From: HGM10836 sp964430375
Lineage (GTDB): Bacteria > Bacillota_I > Bacilli_A > RF39 > UBA660
DNA length: 64,000 bases
Assembly (NCBI GenBank): GCA_964430375.1
Contig: CAYSEZ010000001.1
Span: 1 to 64,000, forward strand
Reading direction: 5' to 3'
The translations under genes and the position numbers were made by a program. Below the pieces are notes generated by a model. The model saw only the letters and a program-made list of their open reading frames with translations, had not been told where the DNA came from and made no database searches. Shown here piece by piece: positions 34,784 to 42,795 of this stretch. Each line of letters starts with the position of its first letter. The first letter of the stretch is position 1.

Positions 34784-36347
34784 AATTTAATGTATAACAA
34801 TAATTATCATCTAATTTAGTACCAGTTGAACATTTAAATTCTTTAGCTTCACATGTAGAATAACTTTCACCTTTGGTACCACTTTTACAAGTGAATTCTT
34901 CTTCATTGGCATCACAAGAAGAGACTTCTTCTGTAGTAGAAGTAAATCCATAAGTAGAATAGTCTGAAACAGCCCATCCAGATGGACAACTATCGCCTTG
35001 ATTATTAAGATAGCAATAACTTCCAGAAGCATATTCACCAGTAACACTTGAATAACTACATCCTGTATAACCAGAATAATGATAACAATATTTACCACTT
35101 AAGCTTCCAGAAGAGCATGAATAACATGTGCCATATTTTTTACAATAAATATAAGTGCCATCAAAACTAGTTTTTGTATAACCAGAATTACAAGACCATG
35201 CTTCACTATCTCCGCTTGTAACTTTTTCTTTATATGAATCTACAACACATGAATATGAAGATGCTGATGTAGTTTTATAACATTTTGAACTAGAACACCA
35301 TGAACAATAACTATATCCTGAAGGACAAGTATTTAAATAATTCCAACATTTTAAATTAGTATAACCACATGTATTTGTAGTTTTAACATAACTAGAAGCA
35401 ACTGGAGAAGTTAAAGTTGCACTACAAGTATTTGTATTACCTGCTTTATCTTTTACATAACCATAATAAGTTGTTAAAGATAAATCAAGTGTATTTGTTT
35501 CATTATAAGTAACATTTTCACTAGTTGTTAAACCATAAGTATCAATTCCACTTCCTTCATTATCTCCTTTAGTTATAGAAACACCTTCTGTAGTGACAGA
35601 TAAATTACATGTTGGTTTTTCTTTATCTATCATGATAGTGCCATCTAATTTGCATATACCTTGATTAGCATATTGATCTTCTACTATGACATAGTATGAA
35701 TCATCATACATTGTGTCACTTAATTTAATTGAAGTAGTATAATTACTTAAGTTATCAATTTTATTGAAACTTCCATCGCTTAAATAATACCCCGCTAAAG
35801 AAGTATTATCTTCTAAAGATAAATTCAAAGTTATATCACTACTTGTCCAATTATTAATATTTCCATTTGCTAAAGATAAAGTACATTTAGGCAATACATA
35901 TTCATGTTCACTAGAAGATCCGGCATTATAAATACATGATTTTTCACCACTTTCATAGCCGTTATCACACTTTATACAAGCAGTATAATCATAATCACTA
36001 TTATTTTTTTCTACTATTACATAGCTATTATTAATACAACTATTACCATCACTATCTTTTAAGTCACCAGAAATATAATTATTATTAGATAAATAAGATA
36101 GAGAAATTAAAGCTTTATTAACTGGTAAACCTTGTTCATTAATATAACCTCTAGGCAGTTCGACCTTGTTTTCAGTATAATAAGTTTTAGCAATAGATAT
36201 TATTTCAGTACTTAGATTTTTATTGTATTCATCTTTTCCTTTTCTTAAATATTTAGTAACACTAGGAATTATTATACCTGCTAGTATTCCTATTATTACT
36301 ATTACAATTAAAAGTTCTACTAGAGAAAAACCTTTTTTATTTTTCAT
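34782..36347 (-). CDS. Prepilin-like protein with long Cys-rich extension
   Basis: A 521-residue protein beginning with a type IV prepilin signal, MKNKKGFSLVELLIVIVIIG, with Gly before Phe and Glu at mature position 5. After the helix comes a pilin-like core (about 35-120), then an outer region with Ig-like strands (about 150-310) and a Ser/Tyr/Cys-rich tail with about 30 Cys and KCxxG...C pairs to the end. Pseudopilins are usually 100-200 residues, so this is greatly extended. No pilus ATPase, prepilin peptidase or membrane platform gene is in the window. It likely reaches the surface as a pilus tip or adhesin; that is inference. Confidence 0.87.
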   Translation of the reverse strand: MKNKKGFSLVELLIVIVIIGILAGIIIPSVTKYLRKGKDEYNKNLSTEIISIAKTYYTENKVELPRGYINEQGLPVNKALISLSYLSNNNYISGDLKDSDGNSCINNSYVIVEKNNSDYDYTACIKCDNGYESGEKSCIYNAGSSSEHEYVLPKCTLSLANGNINNWTSSDITLNLSLEDNTSLAGYYLSDGSFNKIDNLSNYTTSIKLSDTMYDDSYYVIVEDQYANQGICKLDGTIMIDKEKPTCNLSVTTEGVSITKGDNEGSGIDTYGLTTSENVTYNETNTLDLSLTTYYGYVKDKAGNTNTCSATLTSPVASSYVKTTNTCGYTNLKCWNYLNTCPSGYSYCSWCSSSKCYKTTSASSYSCVVDSYKEKVTSGDSEAWSCNSGYTKTSFDGTYIYCKKYGTCYSCSSGSLSGKYCYHYSGYTGCSYSSVTGEYASGSYCYLNNQGDSCPSGWAVSDYSTYGFTSTTEEVSSCDANEEEFTCKSGTKGESYSTCEAKEFKCSTGTKLDDNYCYTLN

Positions 36348-36380
36348 AACAGCCTCCTACTATAATTTGATTATATAAAT

Positions 36381-36407
36381 AAAAAACACTAAAATCAAGT
36401 GTTTTTT
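36381..36407 (-). terminator. Terminator of the AGCS symporter gene
   Basis: Perfect 10-base arms AAAAAACACT/AGTGTTTTTT (36381-36390, 36398-36407) with a 7-base loop and T run, directly downstream of the symporter stop. Confidence 0.7.
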
Positions 36408-36408
36408 A

Positions 36409-37764
36409 CTATTCTTTAAAATATTTTTTCTTTTCTTTAACTACTAAATTACTTAGTAATAAAATTCCTATTAAGTTTGGAATGGCCATAAATCCATTAA
36501 CAGTATCTGCTAAATCCCAAACAAGTTCTAATTTTGTTACAGCTCCAAGCACAATAAATAAAATCCACAATACTCTAATAACATATTTACTTTTTTCTCC
36601 AAATAAATATTGTGCACATTCTTCACAACTATAACCAGAAGAAGTTAAACATGTGAATGAAAATAAAAATGAAACTATCATTATTAAATAACCACCAATA
36701 TTTCCAGGGAATACTTTGTCAAATGCTTGTATCATTAAAGCTGCACCACCTTCTCCAGTAGTCCATACACCGCTTATAACAATAATTAATCCTGATATTA
36801 AGCAAATAACCATTGTATCAAGAAAAACTTCAACAGGGCCCCATAATGCTTGATCTACAGGTTTTTCTACTCTTGCTGGACCATGAGTAATTGCGGCACT
36901 ACCCATTCCTGCTTCATTAGAGTACATACCTCTTGCAAAACCATATCGCATTATTTCTTTTACCGATGCTCCGGCAAAACCACCAAATGCCGCTTGTGGA
37001 GTAAATGCCGCTTTAAATATTGTAACTATTGCACTAGGTACTTCAGTTATATTTAAAGCAATAACTACTATTCCAATTAAAATATATAATATTCCCATAA
37101 AAGGTACAACATAATTACTGAATTTACCAATTCTTTTAACACCACCAAATATTATAATACCTACTACTACCGCAAGAACTATTCCTATAATAAGTGGTGA
37201 AATATCAAATTTAGCTCTTACTGCATCTACAATTGTATTAGTATCAACCATTGCTACAATTACTACGTAAGAAAGTATTGCAAATACAGCATATGCTCCT
37301 GCTAAAAACTTACTATGTAAACCTTTTTCAAGATAATACATAGGTCCTGATGAATAAGTTCCATCATCATCTTTCTTTCTAAACATAATACCTAGTGTTA
37401 TTTCTGCAAATTTTATTGCCATCCCAAAGAATGCTGCAATTAACATCCACACAATAGCACCAGGACCACCAGATGCTATCGCAGTAGCTACACCTGCTAT
37501 ATTACCACTACCAACAATACCTCCTAAAGCTACAAGAGCTGATTGAAGCGATGATATTTCTCCTTTTTTCTTTTTGTTTTCTTTATCTTTCTTACTAAGA
37601 TTTGATTTAATATGTTTAAAAATTGTCTTAATTTTTGTAACTTGTAAAAAACCTAACCTAATAGAAAAATAAATACCAGTTCCCAATAATAAAACTATTA
37701 ATGGGACTCCCCAAATAAAATCATTTATTATTCCATTATACTTTTCAATAATTTCTAACATCAT
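36409..37764 (-). CDS. Alanine/glycine:cation symporter (AGCS family)
   Basis: A 451-residue membrane protein with about ten helices that imports alanine or glycine with Na+. Diagnostic segments are ALGGIVGSGNIAGVATAIAS, GPGAIVWMLIAAFFGMAIKF, the RGMYSNEAGMGSAAITHGPA loop and the C-terminal NGFMAIPNLIGILLLSNLV. Length is normal. It appears monocistronic with its own terminator; upstream lies the non-genic stretch described at 37765-38224. Confidence 0.95.
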   Translation of the reverse strand: MMLEIIEKYNGIINDFIWGVPLIVLLLGTGIYFSIRLGFLQVTKIKTIFKHIKSNLSKKDKENKKKKGEISSLQSALVALGGIVGSGNIAGVATAIASGGPGAIVWMLIAAFFGMAIKFAEITLGIMFRKKDDDGTYSSGPMYYLEKGLHSKFLAGAYAVFAILSYVVIVAMVDTNTIVDAVRAKFDISPLIIGIVLAVVVGIIIFGGVKRIGKFSNYVVPFMGILYILIGIVVIALNITEVPSAIVTIFKAAFTPQAAFGGFAGASVKEIMRYGFARGMYSNEAGMGSAAITHGPARVEKPVDQALWGPVEVFLDTMVICLISGLIIVISGVWTTGEGGAALMIQAFDKVFPGNIGGYLIMIVSFLFSFTCLTSSGYSCEECAQYLFGEKSKYVIRVLWILFIVLGAVTKLELVWDLADTVNGFMAIPNLIGILLLSNLVVKEKKKYFKE

Positions 37765-37820
37765 ATCCTCCTTATTAAAATAAAAACATAACTAATATAT
37801 TTCTATTTCTGATGTATATT

Positions 37821-37888
37821 AAATATAACAAAAAATAAAAATAAAATAAAGACTAAAGTGTAAACTTTAGTCATTTTTTGTTATATTT
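37821..37888. repeat. Nested inverted repeat in the intergenic region
   Basis: Outer arms of 16 bases (37821-37836 and 37873-37888) are perfect reverse complements beginning AAATATAACAAAAAAT. Inside them lies a second perfect 8-base stem GACTAAAG/CTTTAGTC (37851-37858, 37865-37872) with a 6-base loop. Only the left side has a 14-base A-rich spacer. It could act as a terminator on either strand, or be the end of a mobile element. Confidence 0.7.
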
Positions 37889-37928
37889 ACAAATGTTTAT
37901 GTAAAAATTAGTAGATATTATATTATTT

Positions 37929-38003
37929 TTAATCTGCTCCAGGACCGCTACTTGATTTTTCCCATTCTATATCAGAGTCTGAGTAACCAGTTGCCAACCC
38001 CAT
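37929..38003 (-). pseudogene. GC-rich 24-codon ORF, probable gene remnant
   Basis: On the minus strand an ATG with AAAGG about 9 bases upstream opens 24 codons (MGLATGYSDSDIEWEK, then SSSGPGAD) to a TAA. By count 33 of 75 bases are G or C (44 percent), far above its AT-rich surroundings. It lies between an IS relic and a nested inverted repeat that could terminate it. It may be the 3' end of an older gene cut by the IS, or a short peptide gene; I do not recognise the sequence. Confidence 0.35.
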
Positions 38004-38041
38004 ATGTTAAAACCTTTAAAAGATAAAAACATTGATAAACA

Positions 38042-38212
38042 TATAAATATAATAGAAAAAAATACCCTGTTGCAAAAGAAATAAAAGATATTTTTTAAGA
38101 ATATCATTCAATTATTATGGGTAATGATGAAAATAAATTGATGATTTAATATAAAAATAGGATATTTCTATCCCATCTTTACTTAGTTGACACTTAAAGT
38201 TTCGGAAGAACC
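38042..38212 (+). mobile_element. Relic of an insertion sequence (ISL3-like)
   Basis: A plus-strand frame reads YKYNRKKYPVAKEIKDIF, an in-frame TAA, then EYHSIIMGNDENKLMI and a stop (38042-38149). From memory this resembles the mid-C-terminal region of ISL3-family transposases (hydrophobic residue, EYH, D...KL pattern). About 60 bases later the segment ending at 38212 (reverse complement GGTTCTTCCGAAACTTTAAG) looks like an ISL3-type terminal repeat. No matching left end is present, so this is a truncated, inactive relic. Family assignment is tentative. With the nested repeat and the 24-codon ORF it accounts for most of the gene-free stretch 37765-38224. Confidence 0.42.
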
Positions 38213-38224
38213 GATATTTTGCGA

Positions 38225-39334
38225 TTATTTTGATTTATTTAAATGTTTTAATTCATCTAGTATAAATACTCCGTTTTCTCTAATTAATTTATCGTCAAAG
38301 TAAATATTACCTCCACCATAGTCTTCTCTTTGTATTAAAACCATATCCCAGTGAATACTAGAATTATTACCATTATAACTATCTCTATAGCAAGATCCTG
38401 GTGTAAAGTGAATACTTCCTATTATTTTTTCATCAAATAATATGTCTCCCATAGGATACATTATATCTTTGTTTAATCCAACAGAAAATTCTCCGACATA
38501 TCTTGCACCTTCATCTATATCAAATATTTTATTTAATTTTTCTTCTTCATCTTTATTATCACAAGTTGCACTTACTATTTTACCATCTTTAAATTCTAAT
38601 CTTACTCCATAATAAATATTACCATTATAAGGACTTGGAGTATTATATTTTATAACTCCATTAATAGAGTTTTTAACAGGTCCACAGTATATTTCTCCAT
38701 CTGGTATATTCATTTCACCACAGCAAGGAATAATAGGCATATTTTTAATAGAAAAAGTTATATCTGTACCTACTCCAGTTAGTCTTACTTTATCAGTTTT
38801 TTCCATTAATTCTTTTAAAGGTTTTATATCTTCACTCATTTTTTTATAATCATAACACATAACGCCCATAGAGTAATCATAAAACTCATCTATTTTCATA
38901 TTAGCTTTATAAGCATCTAAACTAGATGGATAGTTTAAAAGAACCCATTTTCTTTCATTAATTCTAATATCTCTAACTTCTTTTAGGGCTTCTCCCATTA
39001 ATTTTCTAGTTTCTTCTTTTATATTTTTTTCTTCATAATCATTTTGATTACACATAATTCTAATAAAACTATTATAATTTTCTACATCAAATCTTTCTTT
39101 TCTTTCTAAAAGTTCAATTCCTTCTTTAGAAATATCTTCTTTAATTAAAGCATCTATTTCTGGATCTACAAATCTTACTGTAACTTGTGCTCCTTTTTCT
39201 TTAATTTTTTTAACTAATAGTTTGACTAAAGAAATAGGTTTCATAGTTTCACTTACTATAATAACGCTTTCTTTTTCTTTTACTTTAATAGAATGTTCTA
39301 CAATAGTAGATGCTAAAATTTCTTCTTTTTCCAT
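38225..39334 (-). CDS. M29-family aminopeptidase
   Basis: A 369-residue cytoplasmic metallopeptidase of the AmpS/PepS/thermophilic aminopeptidase family, which removes N-terminal residues using two metal ions. Candidate ligands are Glu in CCGEMNIPDGEIYCGP, Glu in GEFSVGLN, His in IGSIHFTPGSCY and the His-x-Asp of SIHWDMV. ATG 39334 is preferred over GTG 39340, since AAGGA lies 9 bases upstream of the former. The stop is 12 bases from the IS relic, so the gene appears intact. Confidence 0.93.
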   Translation of the reverse strand: MEKEEILASTIVEHSIKVKEKESVIIVSETMKPISLVKLLVKKIKEKGAQVTVRFVDPEIDALIKEDISKEGIELLERKERFDVENYNSFIRIMCNQNDYEEKNIKEETRKLMGEALKEVRDIRINERKWVLLNYPSSLDAYKANMKIDEFYDYSMGVMCYDYKKMSEDIKPLKELMEKTDKVRLTGVGTDITFSIKNMPIIPCCGEMNIPDGEIYCGPVKNSINGVIKYNTPSPYNGNIYYGVRLEFKDGKIVSATCDNKDEEEKLNKIFDIDEGARYVGEFSVGLNKDIMYPMGDILFDEKIIGSIHFTPGSCYRDSYNGNNSSIHWDMVLIQREDYGGGNIYFDDKLIRENGVFILDELKHLNKSK

Positions 39335-39382
39335 ATTCACTTATCCTTTCTTTTTACATATATTACTTTGAAGGAGGTATAT

Positions 39383-39580
39383 ATGTATTACAATAATAAT
39401 ATACCATATTATAACTATAATATGTATAATAGAAAATATAATTATAGAAATAATAATCGGGTTGGTGGGTTTGTTTTCCCATTTGCATTAGGTTTTTTAT
39501 CTGCGCCACTTTTATTAAAACCAAATTATTATCCATATTATCCATATCAAAATTATCCTAATTATCCATATTACTATTAA
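39383..39580 (+). CDS. Tyr/Asn-rich small protein with central hydrophobic segment
   Basis: 65 residues on the plus strand, chosen from ATG 39383 because a perfect AAGGAGG (39371-39377) ends five bases before it. The ends are almost only Tyr, Asn and Pro (MYYNNNIPYYNYNMYN and YPYYPYQNYPNYPYYY), and the middle VGGFVFPFALGFLSAPLLL could cross a membrane. Similar short YxxN/P-rich proteins occur among spore-coat and surface peptides of Bacillota. It is followed by a bidirectional terminator. A real gene is likely; function unknown. Confidence 0.72.
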   Translation: MYYNNNIPYYNYNMYNRKYNYRNNNRVGGFVFPFALGFLSAPLLLKPNYYPYYPYQNYPNYPYYY

Positions 39581-39602
39581 AAACAAGTTAATTCTTGTTT
39601 TT
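39579..39602. terminator. Bidirectional terminator
   Basis: Perfect 9-base arms AAAAACAAG/CTTGTTTTT (39579-39587, 39594-39602). It ends the plus-strand Tyr-rich gene and the minus-strand coiled-coil gene. Confidence 0.68.
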
Positions 39603-40713
39603 AATTTATATCTATATGATTAGAGGCTAGTAAGGTTTTATAAATTAAGCTATTTAAATAACTTTCAATATCTTTAAATAAAGATATATTTTTTATACTA
39701 AAATATTTTTCTATTTCTTCTTCTTCTTCTTTTATTAATTTATTTATTTCATCATAACTTTTATTATTAAGTAAAATACTTAATACATTTTCTTTATATT
39801 CATTAAAAACTTTATCAAATTTATAAGAAATAATATATATTTTATCTAATTTTTTACTATATTTCTTTAATTCTTTTAAACCATTATCTATTTTTAATAT
39901 ATTAGACATTTCTATCAATATATCATTATTTTTAATAAATAATTCTTTATTAAAATTTAATAAATAATTCTTTAATTTAGTTATTTCTTTAGTATTATTT
40001 TTTTTGTTAATTCTTTTAATTTTTAGATTTAAAACATCTAATCTATTATTAATATAACTATCTATATCTTCTTTATAACCTTTAAGTATCATAGAAGAGT
40101 AATCATCATAAAGATTAATAAAATATTTATTATTATCTTCTTCTTTAGTATTAACTTTATTATCTTTAATATATTTTATAAATGGTATAATATTATATTT
40201 AAATATTTTTTTTATATCATTTTTTTTATTTAATATATTAGATAAATTATATATTAATTTATATTTTCCTTCATTGATAATTAAAATATATCTATTATCT
40301 TTACCTTCGATAAATAAGTCATAATTATGTTCCATTGTTTTGATAAATTTATTATTTAAATTATCTAATTCTTTTATAGATTTATTATATATAACTTCTA
40401 AAGTTTTTAATTCTTTATCATATATTTTGTTTTCTTTTAATAAGTGAATAATTAATTTAGTAGTATTTTCTATTAAATCATTCAATATTTCATATGTTTT
40501 ATTTACCGCTATATTAAAAGTTACAATTATTCTGGAAATTAATTGATCAGTATCATTGGAATTATTTTTATATAAGATATTAATGTTATAAGATAAATCT
40601 TTATTTTCATTTTTTATTAACTTAGTAGCGGTTTTAATATCAAGTTTTTTTGATTCATTAAAATTATATTTTATACTATCTAATTCTTTTTTTAATTCAT
40701 TTAATAAATCCAT
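39601..40713 (-). CDS. Coiled-coil protein of unknown function
   Basis: Not recognised. A 370-residue Lys/Asn/Ile-rich, almost wholly helical protein with heptad-like stretches (for example ELKTLEVIYNKSIKELDNLN, and IKEEEEEIEKYFSIKN near the end). There is no signal peptide, membrane helix or Cys. It stands alone between convergent and divergent plus-strand genes. A structural or scaffold role is possible. Confidence 0.8.
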   Translation of the reverse strand: MDLLNELKKELDSIKYNFNESKKLDIKTATKLIKNENKDLSYNINILYKNNSNDTDQLISRIIVTFNIAVNKTYEILNDLIENTTKLIIHLLKENKIYDKELKTLEVIYNKSIKELDNLNNKFIKTMEHNYDLFIEGKDNRYILIINEGKYKLIYNLSNILNKKNDIKKIFKYNIIPFIKYIKDNKVNTKEEDNNKYFINLYDDYSSMILKGYKEDIDSYINNRLDVLNLKIKRINKKNNTKEITKLKNYLLNFNKELFIKNNDILIEMSNILKIDNGLKELKKYSKKLDKIYIISYKFDKVFNEYKENVLSILLNNKSYDEINKLIKEEEEEIEKYFSIKNISLFKDIESYLNSLIYKTLLASNHIDIN

Positions 40714-40777
40714 AATTATTCCTCCATATATATTGTACTAAAAAGTTAAGTTTTATTCTATATTATTTTTAAAATAT

Positions 40778-40806
40778 TTTACATTTATTAAATATTATTG
40801 TATACT
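40778..40806 (+). promoter_or_regulatory. Promoter of the sortase gene
   Basis: TTTACA (40778-40783), a 17-base spacer and TATACT (40801-40806), 25 bases upstream of the sortase ATG. Confidence 0.52.
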
Positions 40807-40830
40807 AATAATGAAAATAAGGGTGATTAT

Positions 40831-41637
40831 ATGGGTGATAAAATAGATAATTTATTGGAGTTTGTTGATACAAATAATAAAAATAATGAGATAAAAAGAA
40901 AAAAAAGTAAAGGTTTTAAATTGTTTATAATTAATATTCTTACTATTATTTTGCTTTTATCTTCGGGAATGGGAATTAAATCATATTTAGATAGAAAAGA
41001 AGATAGTGATGAAATAATATCTATTAATAAGGAATTAAAAGAAGAGGTTGTAATTATAGATGAGAAAGAAGAATCTAAAGAAGAAGTTATATCTAAAACA
41101 GATTATTCTGCGATTTTTGAAAAAAATAATGATATGGTAGGTTGGCTTACGGTACCTGGTACAGAAATAGATATATCAGTTGTTCAAACAAGTAATAATG
41201 ATTATTATTTAAACCATGATTTTAATAAAAAATGGAATTCTATGGGGTGGGCTTTCGCAGATTATAGAAATAGTTTTCCAAATTTAGATAGTAATACAAT
41301 AATATATGGACATACTTATAATAGAACTATTATTTTTAGTACTTTAAGTGATATATTAAAAGATGAATGGTTAAATGATAAAGAAAAACAATATATTACA
41401 TTTAATACTTTAGAGGAAAATGGTACTTGGGAGGTGTTTAGTGTTTATACTATTCCAAAAACAAGTGATTATTTAGTTATCTCTACCGATGATGAATTTA
41501 TTAATATGATAACAGAAAGAAGTATTAAAGATTTTGATGTAGAGGTATCTAGTAGTGATAAAATTTTAACTTTGTCTACTTGTTATAAGAGTTCTAATAC
41601 TAGATTAGTATTGCATGCTAAAAAGATAAGTTTATAA
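40831..41637 (+). CDS. Class B sortase
   Basis: A 268-residue transpeptidase that links surface proteins to peptidoglycan or pili. ATG 40831 has AAGGGTGAT upstream; a further in-frame ATG at 40798 lies inside the promoter and is rejected. One N-terminal membrane helix (about 29-51) precedes the catalytic domain. His161 (IYGHTYNR), Cys251 (TLSTC) and Arg258 (NTRLVLHA) form the triad, and TLSTC is the class B signature. No LPxTG or NPxTG-type substrate is evident in the window. Monocistronic, on the plus strand. Confidence 0.95.
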   Translation: MGDKIDNLLEFVDTNNKNNEIKRKKSKGFKLFIINILTIILLLSSGMGIKSYLDRKEDSDEIISINKELKEEVVIIDEKEESKEEVISKTDYSAIFEKNNDMVGWLTVPGTEIDISVVQTSNNDYYLNHDFNKKWNSMGWAFADYRNSFPNLDSNTIIYGHTYNRTIIFSTLSDILKDEWLNDKEKQYITFNTLEENGTWEVFSVYTIPKTSDYLVISTDDEFINMITERSIKDFDVEVSSSDKILTLSTCYKSSNTRLVLHAKKISL

Positions 41638-41643
41638 TTATGT

Positions 41644-41680
41644 AAAAATTAAAAGATGAGTTTATCATCTTTTAATTTTT
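41644..41680. terminator. Strong bidirectional terminator between the sortase gene and dnaJ
   Basis: Perfect 16-base arms (41644-41659 and 41665-41680) around GTTTA, with A and T runs at the ends. It serves the plus-strand sortase gene and the minus-strand dnaJ, whose stop lies in the right arm. Confidence 0.75.
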
Positions 41681-42784
41681 TATAAATTTATTATATTTAG
41701 TTATTTCTTTATCTTCTAAATCTGTTTTATTTAATTTTTCTATTAAGTCTTTTTGTGTTCTATTTAGTTTTTTTGGAGTTACTACTTTAATTACTATATA
41801 TAAATCTCCATAAGAAGAACTATTTACATCTTTTATACCTTTATTTCTAATACGATGTTTATCTCCTGATTCAGTACCTTCTGGAATAGTAAGTGTAATA
41901 GATGAGTTAGGTAGTTTTACTTCTTTTTTACAACCTAATATTGCTTCAGTTATAGTAATTGGTACTGTTATATATAAGTCATTACCATTTCTATCATAAA
42001 ATTCATGATCTTTTACTCTAAATTCTATATATAAATCTCCGTTTGGACCATCGTTTTTAGAAGGTTCTCCGTATCCAGATAATCTTAATTTATTTCCTGT
42101 ATCAACACCCATTGGTACTTTTACTTCGACTTCTTTTGTTACTTTTTCTCTTCCTTTACCTCTGCAAGAAGAACATACTTTTTCATATATTACACCTTTT
42201 CCATCACAATCTGGACAAGTAGTTTTTGTTAAGAAACTTCCAAATATAGTATGTTGTTCTCTAGTAACTGAACCACTTCCGTGACAAGTAGAACAATTTT
42301 TTTCTCCTGTACCACCTTTACCATTACATTTAGAACATTTAACAGTGGTAGTTATTTCTATTTCTTTAGTGCATCCTAAAACTGCTTCCATAAAGGTTAA
42401 ATCCATTCTAACAAGTGAGTCTGCTCCACGAGTGTTTCCTGCTTTTCTTCCATCTTTTCCAAAGAAACGATCAAATATTGAATCATATTCATCATCACCA
42501 AAACCAAAGTTAAAGTTAAATCCATTAAAATCAAAACCATTTCCTCCGAAACCTTGATTTCCATCAAATGCAGCGTGTCCAAATTGATCATATTGTTTTC
42601 TTTTGTTTTCATCTGATAAAACAGCGTAAGCTTCTTGGACTTCTTTAAATTTTTCTTCCGCTCCAGCATCTTTATTTACATCTGGGTGATATTGTTTTGC
42701 TAGGCGTCTAAATGCCATTTTTATATCTTTATCACTAGCGTTTTTATCTACCCCTAGTACTTCATAATAATCTTTTTTTGCCAT
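41672..42784 (-). CDS. dnaJ: Chaperone DnaJ (Hsp40)
   Basis: Co-chaperone that stimulates DnaK ATPase and delivers clients. The 370-residue protein has an N-terminal J domain with HPD (RLAKQYHPDVNKD), a Gly/Phe-rich linker (about 70-110), four CxxCxGxG zinc-finger repeats (CSKCNGKG, CSTCHGSG, CPDCDGKG, CSSCRGKG) and C-terminal substrate domains. It follows pepF by 11 bases instead of following dnaK directly. Identification is certain. Confidence 0.98.
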   Translation of the reverse strand: MAKKDYYEVLGVDKNASDKDIKMAFRRLAKQYHPDVNKDAGAEEKFKEVQEAYAVLSDENKRKQYDQFGHAAFDGNQGFGGNGFDFNGFNFNFGFGDDEYDSIFDRFFGKDGRKAGNTRGADSLVRMDLTFMEAVLGCTKEIEITTTVKCSKCNGKGGTGEKNCSTCHGSGSVTREQHTIFGSFLTKTTCPDCDGKGVIYEKVCSSCRGKGREKVTKEVEVKVPMGVDTGNKLRLSGYGEPSKNDGPNGDLYIEFRVKDHEFYDRNGNDLYITVPITITEAILGCKKEVKLPNSSITLTIPEGTESGDKHRIRNKGIKDVNSSSYGDLYIVIKVVTPKKLNRTQKDLIEKLNKTDLEDKEITKYNKFIKN

Positions 42785-42795
42785 ATTTTCACTTC

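Noticed and set aside
34811..35098. Minus-strand frame of 95 codons inside the pilin-like gene
   Set aside because: Another frame of the Cys-rich tail; Val/Leu-rich shadow composition and no start signals.
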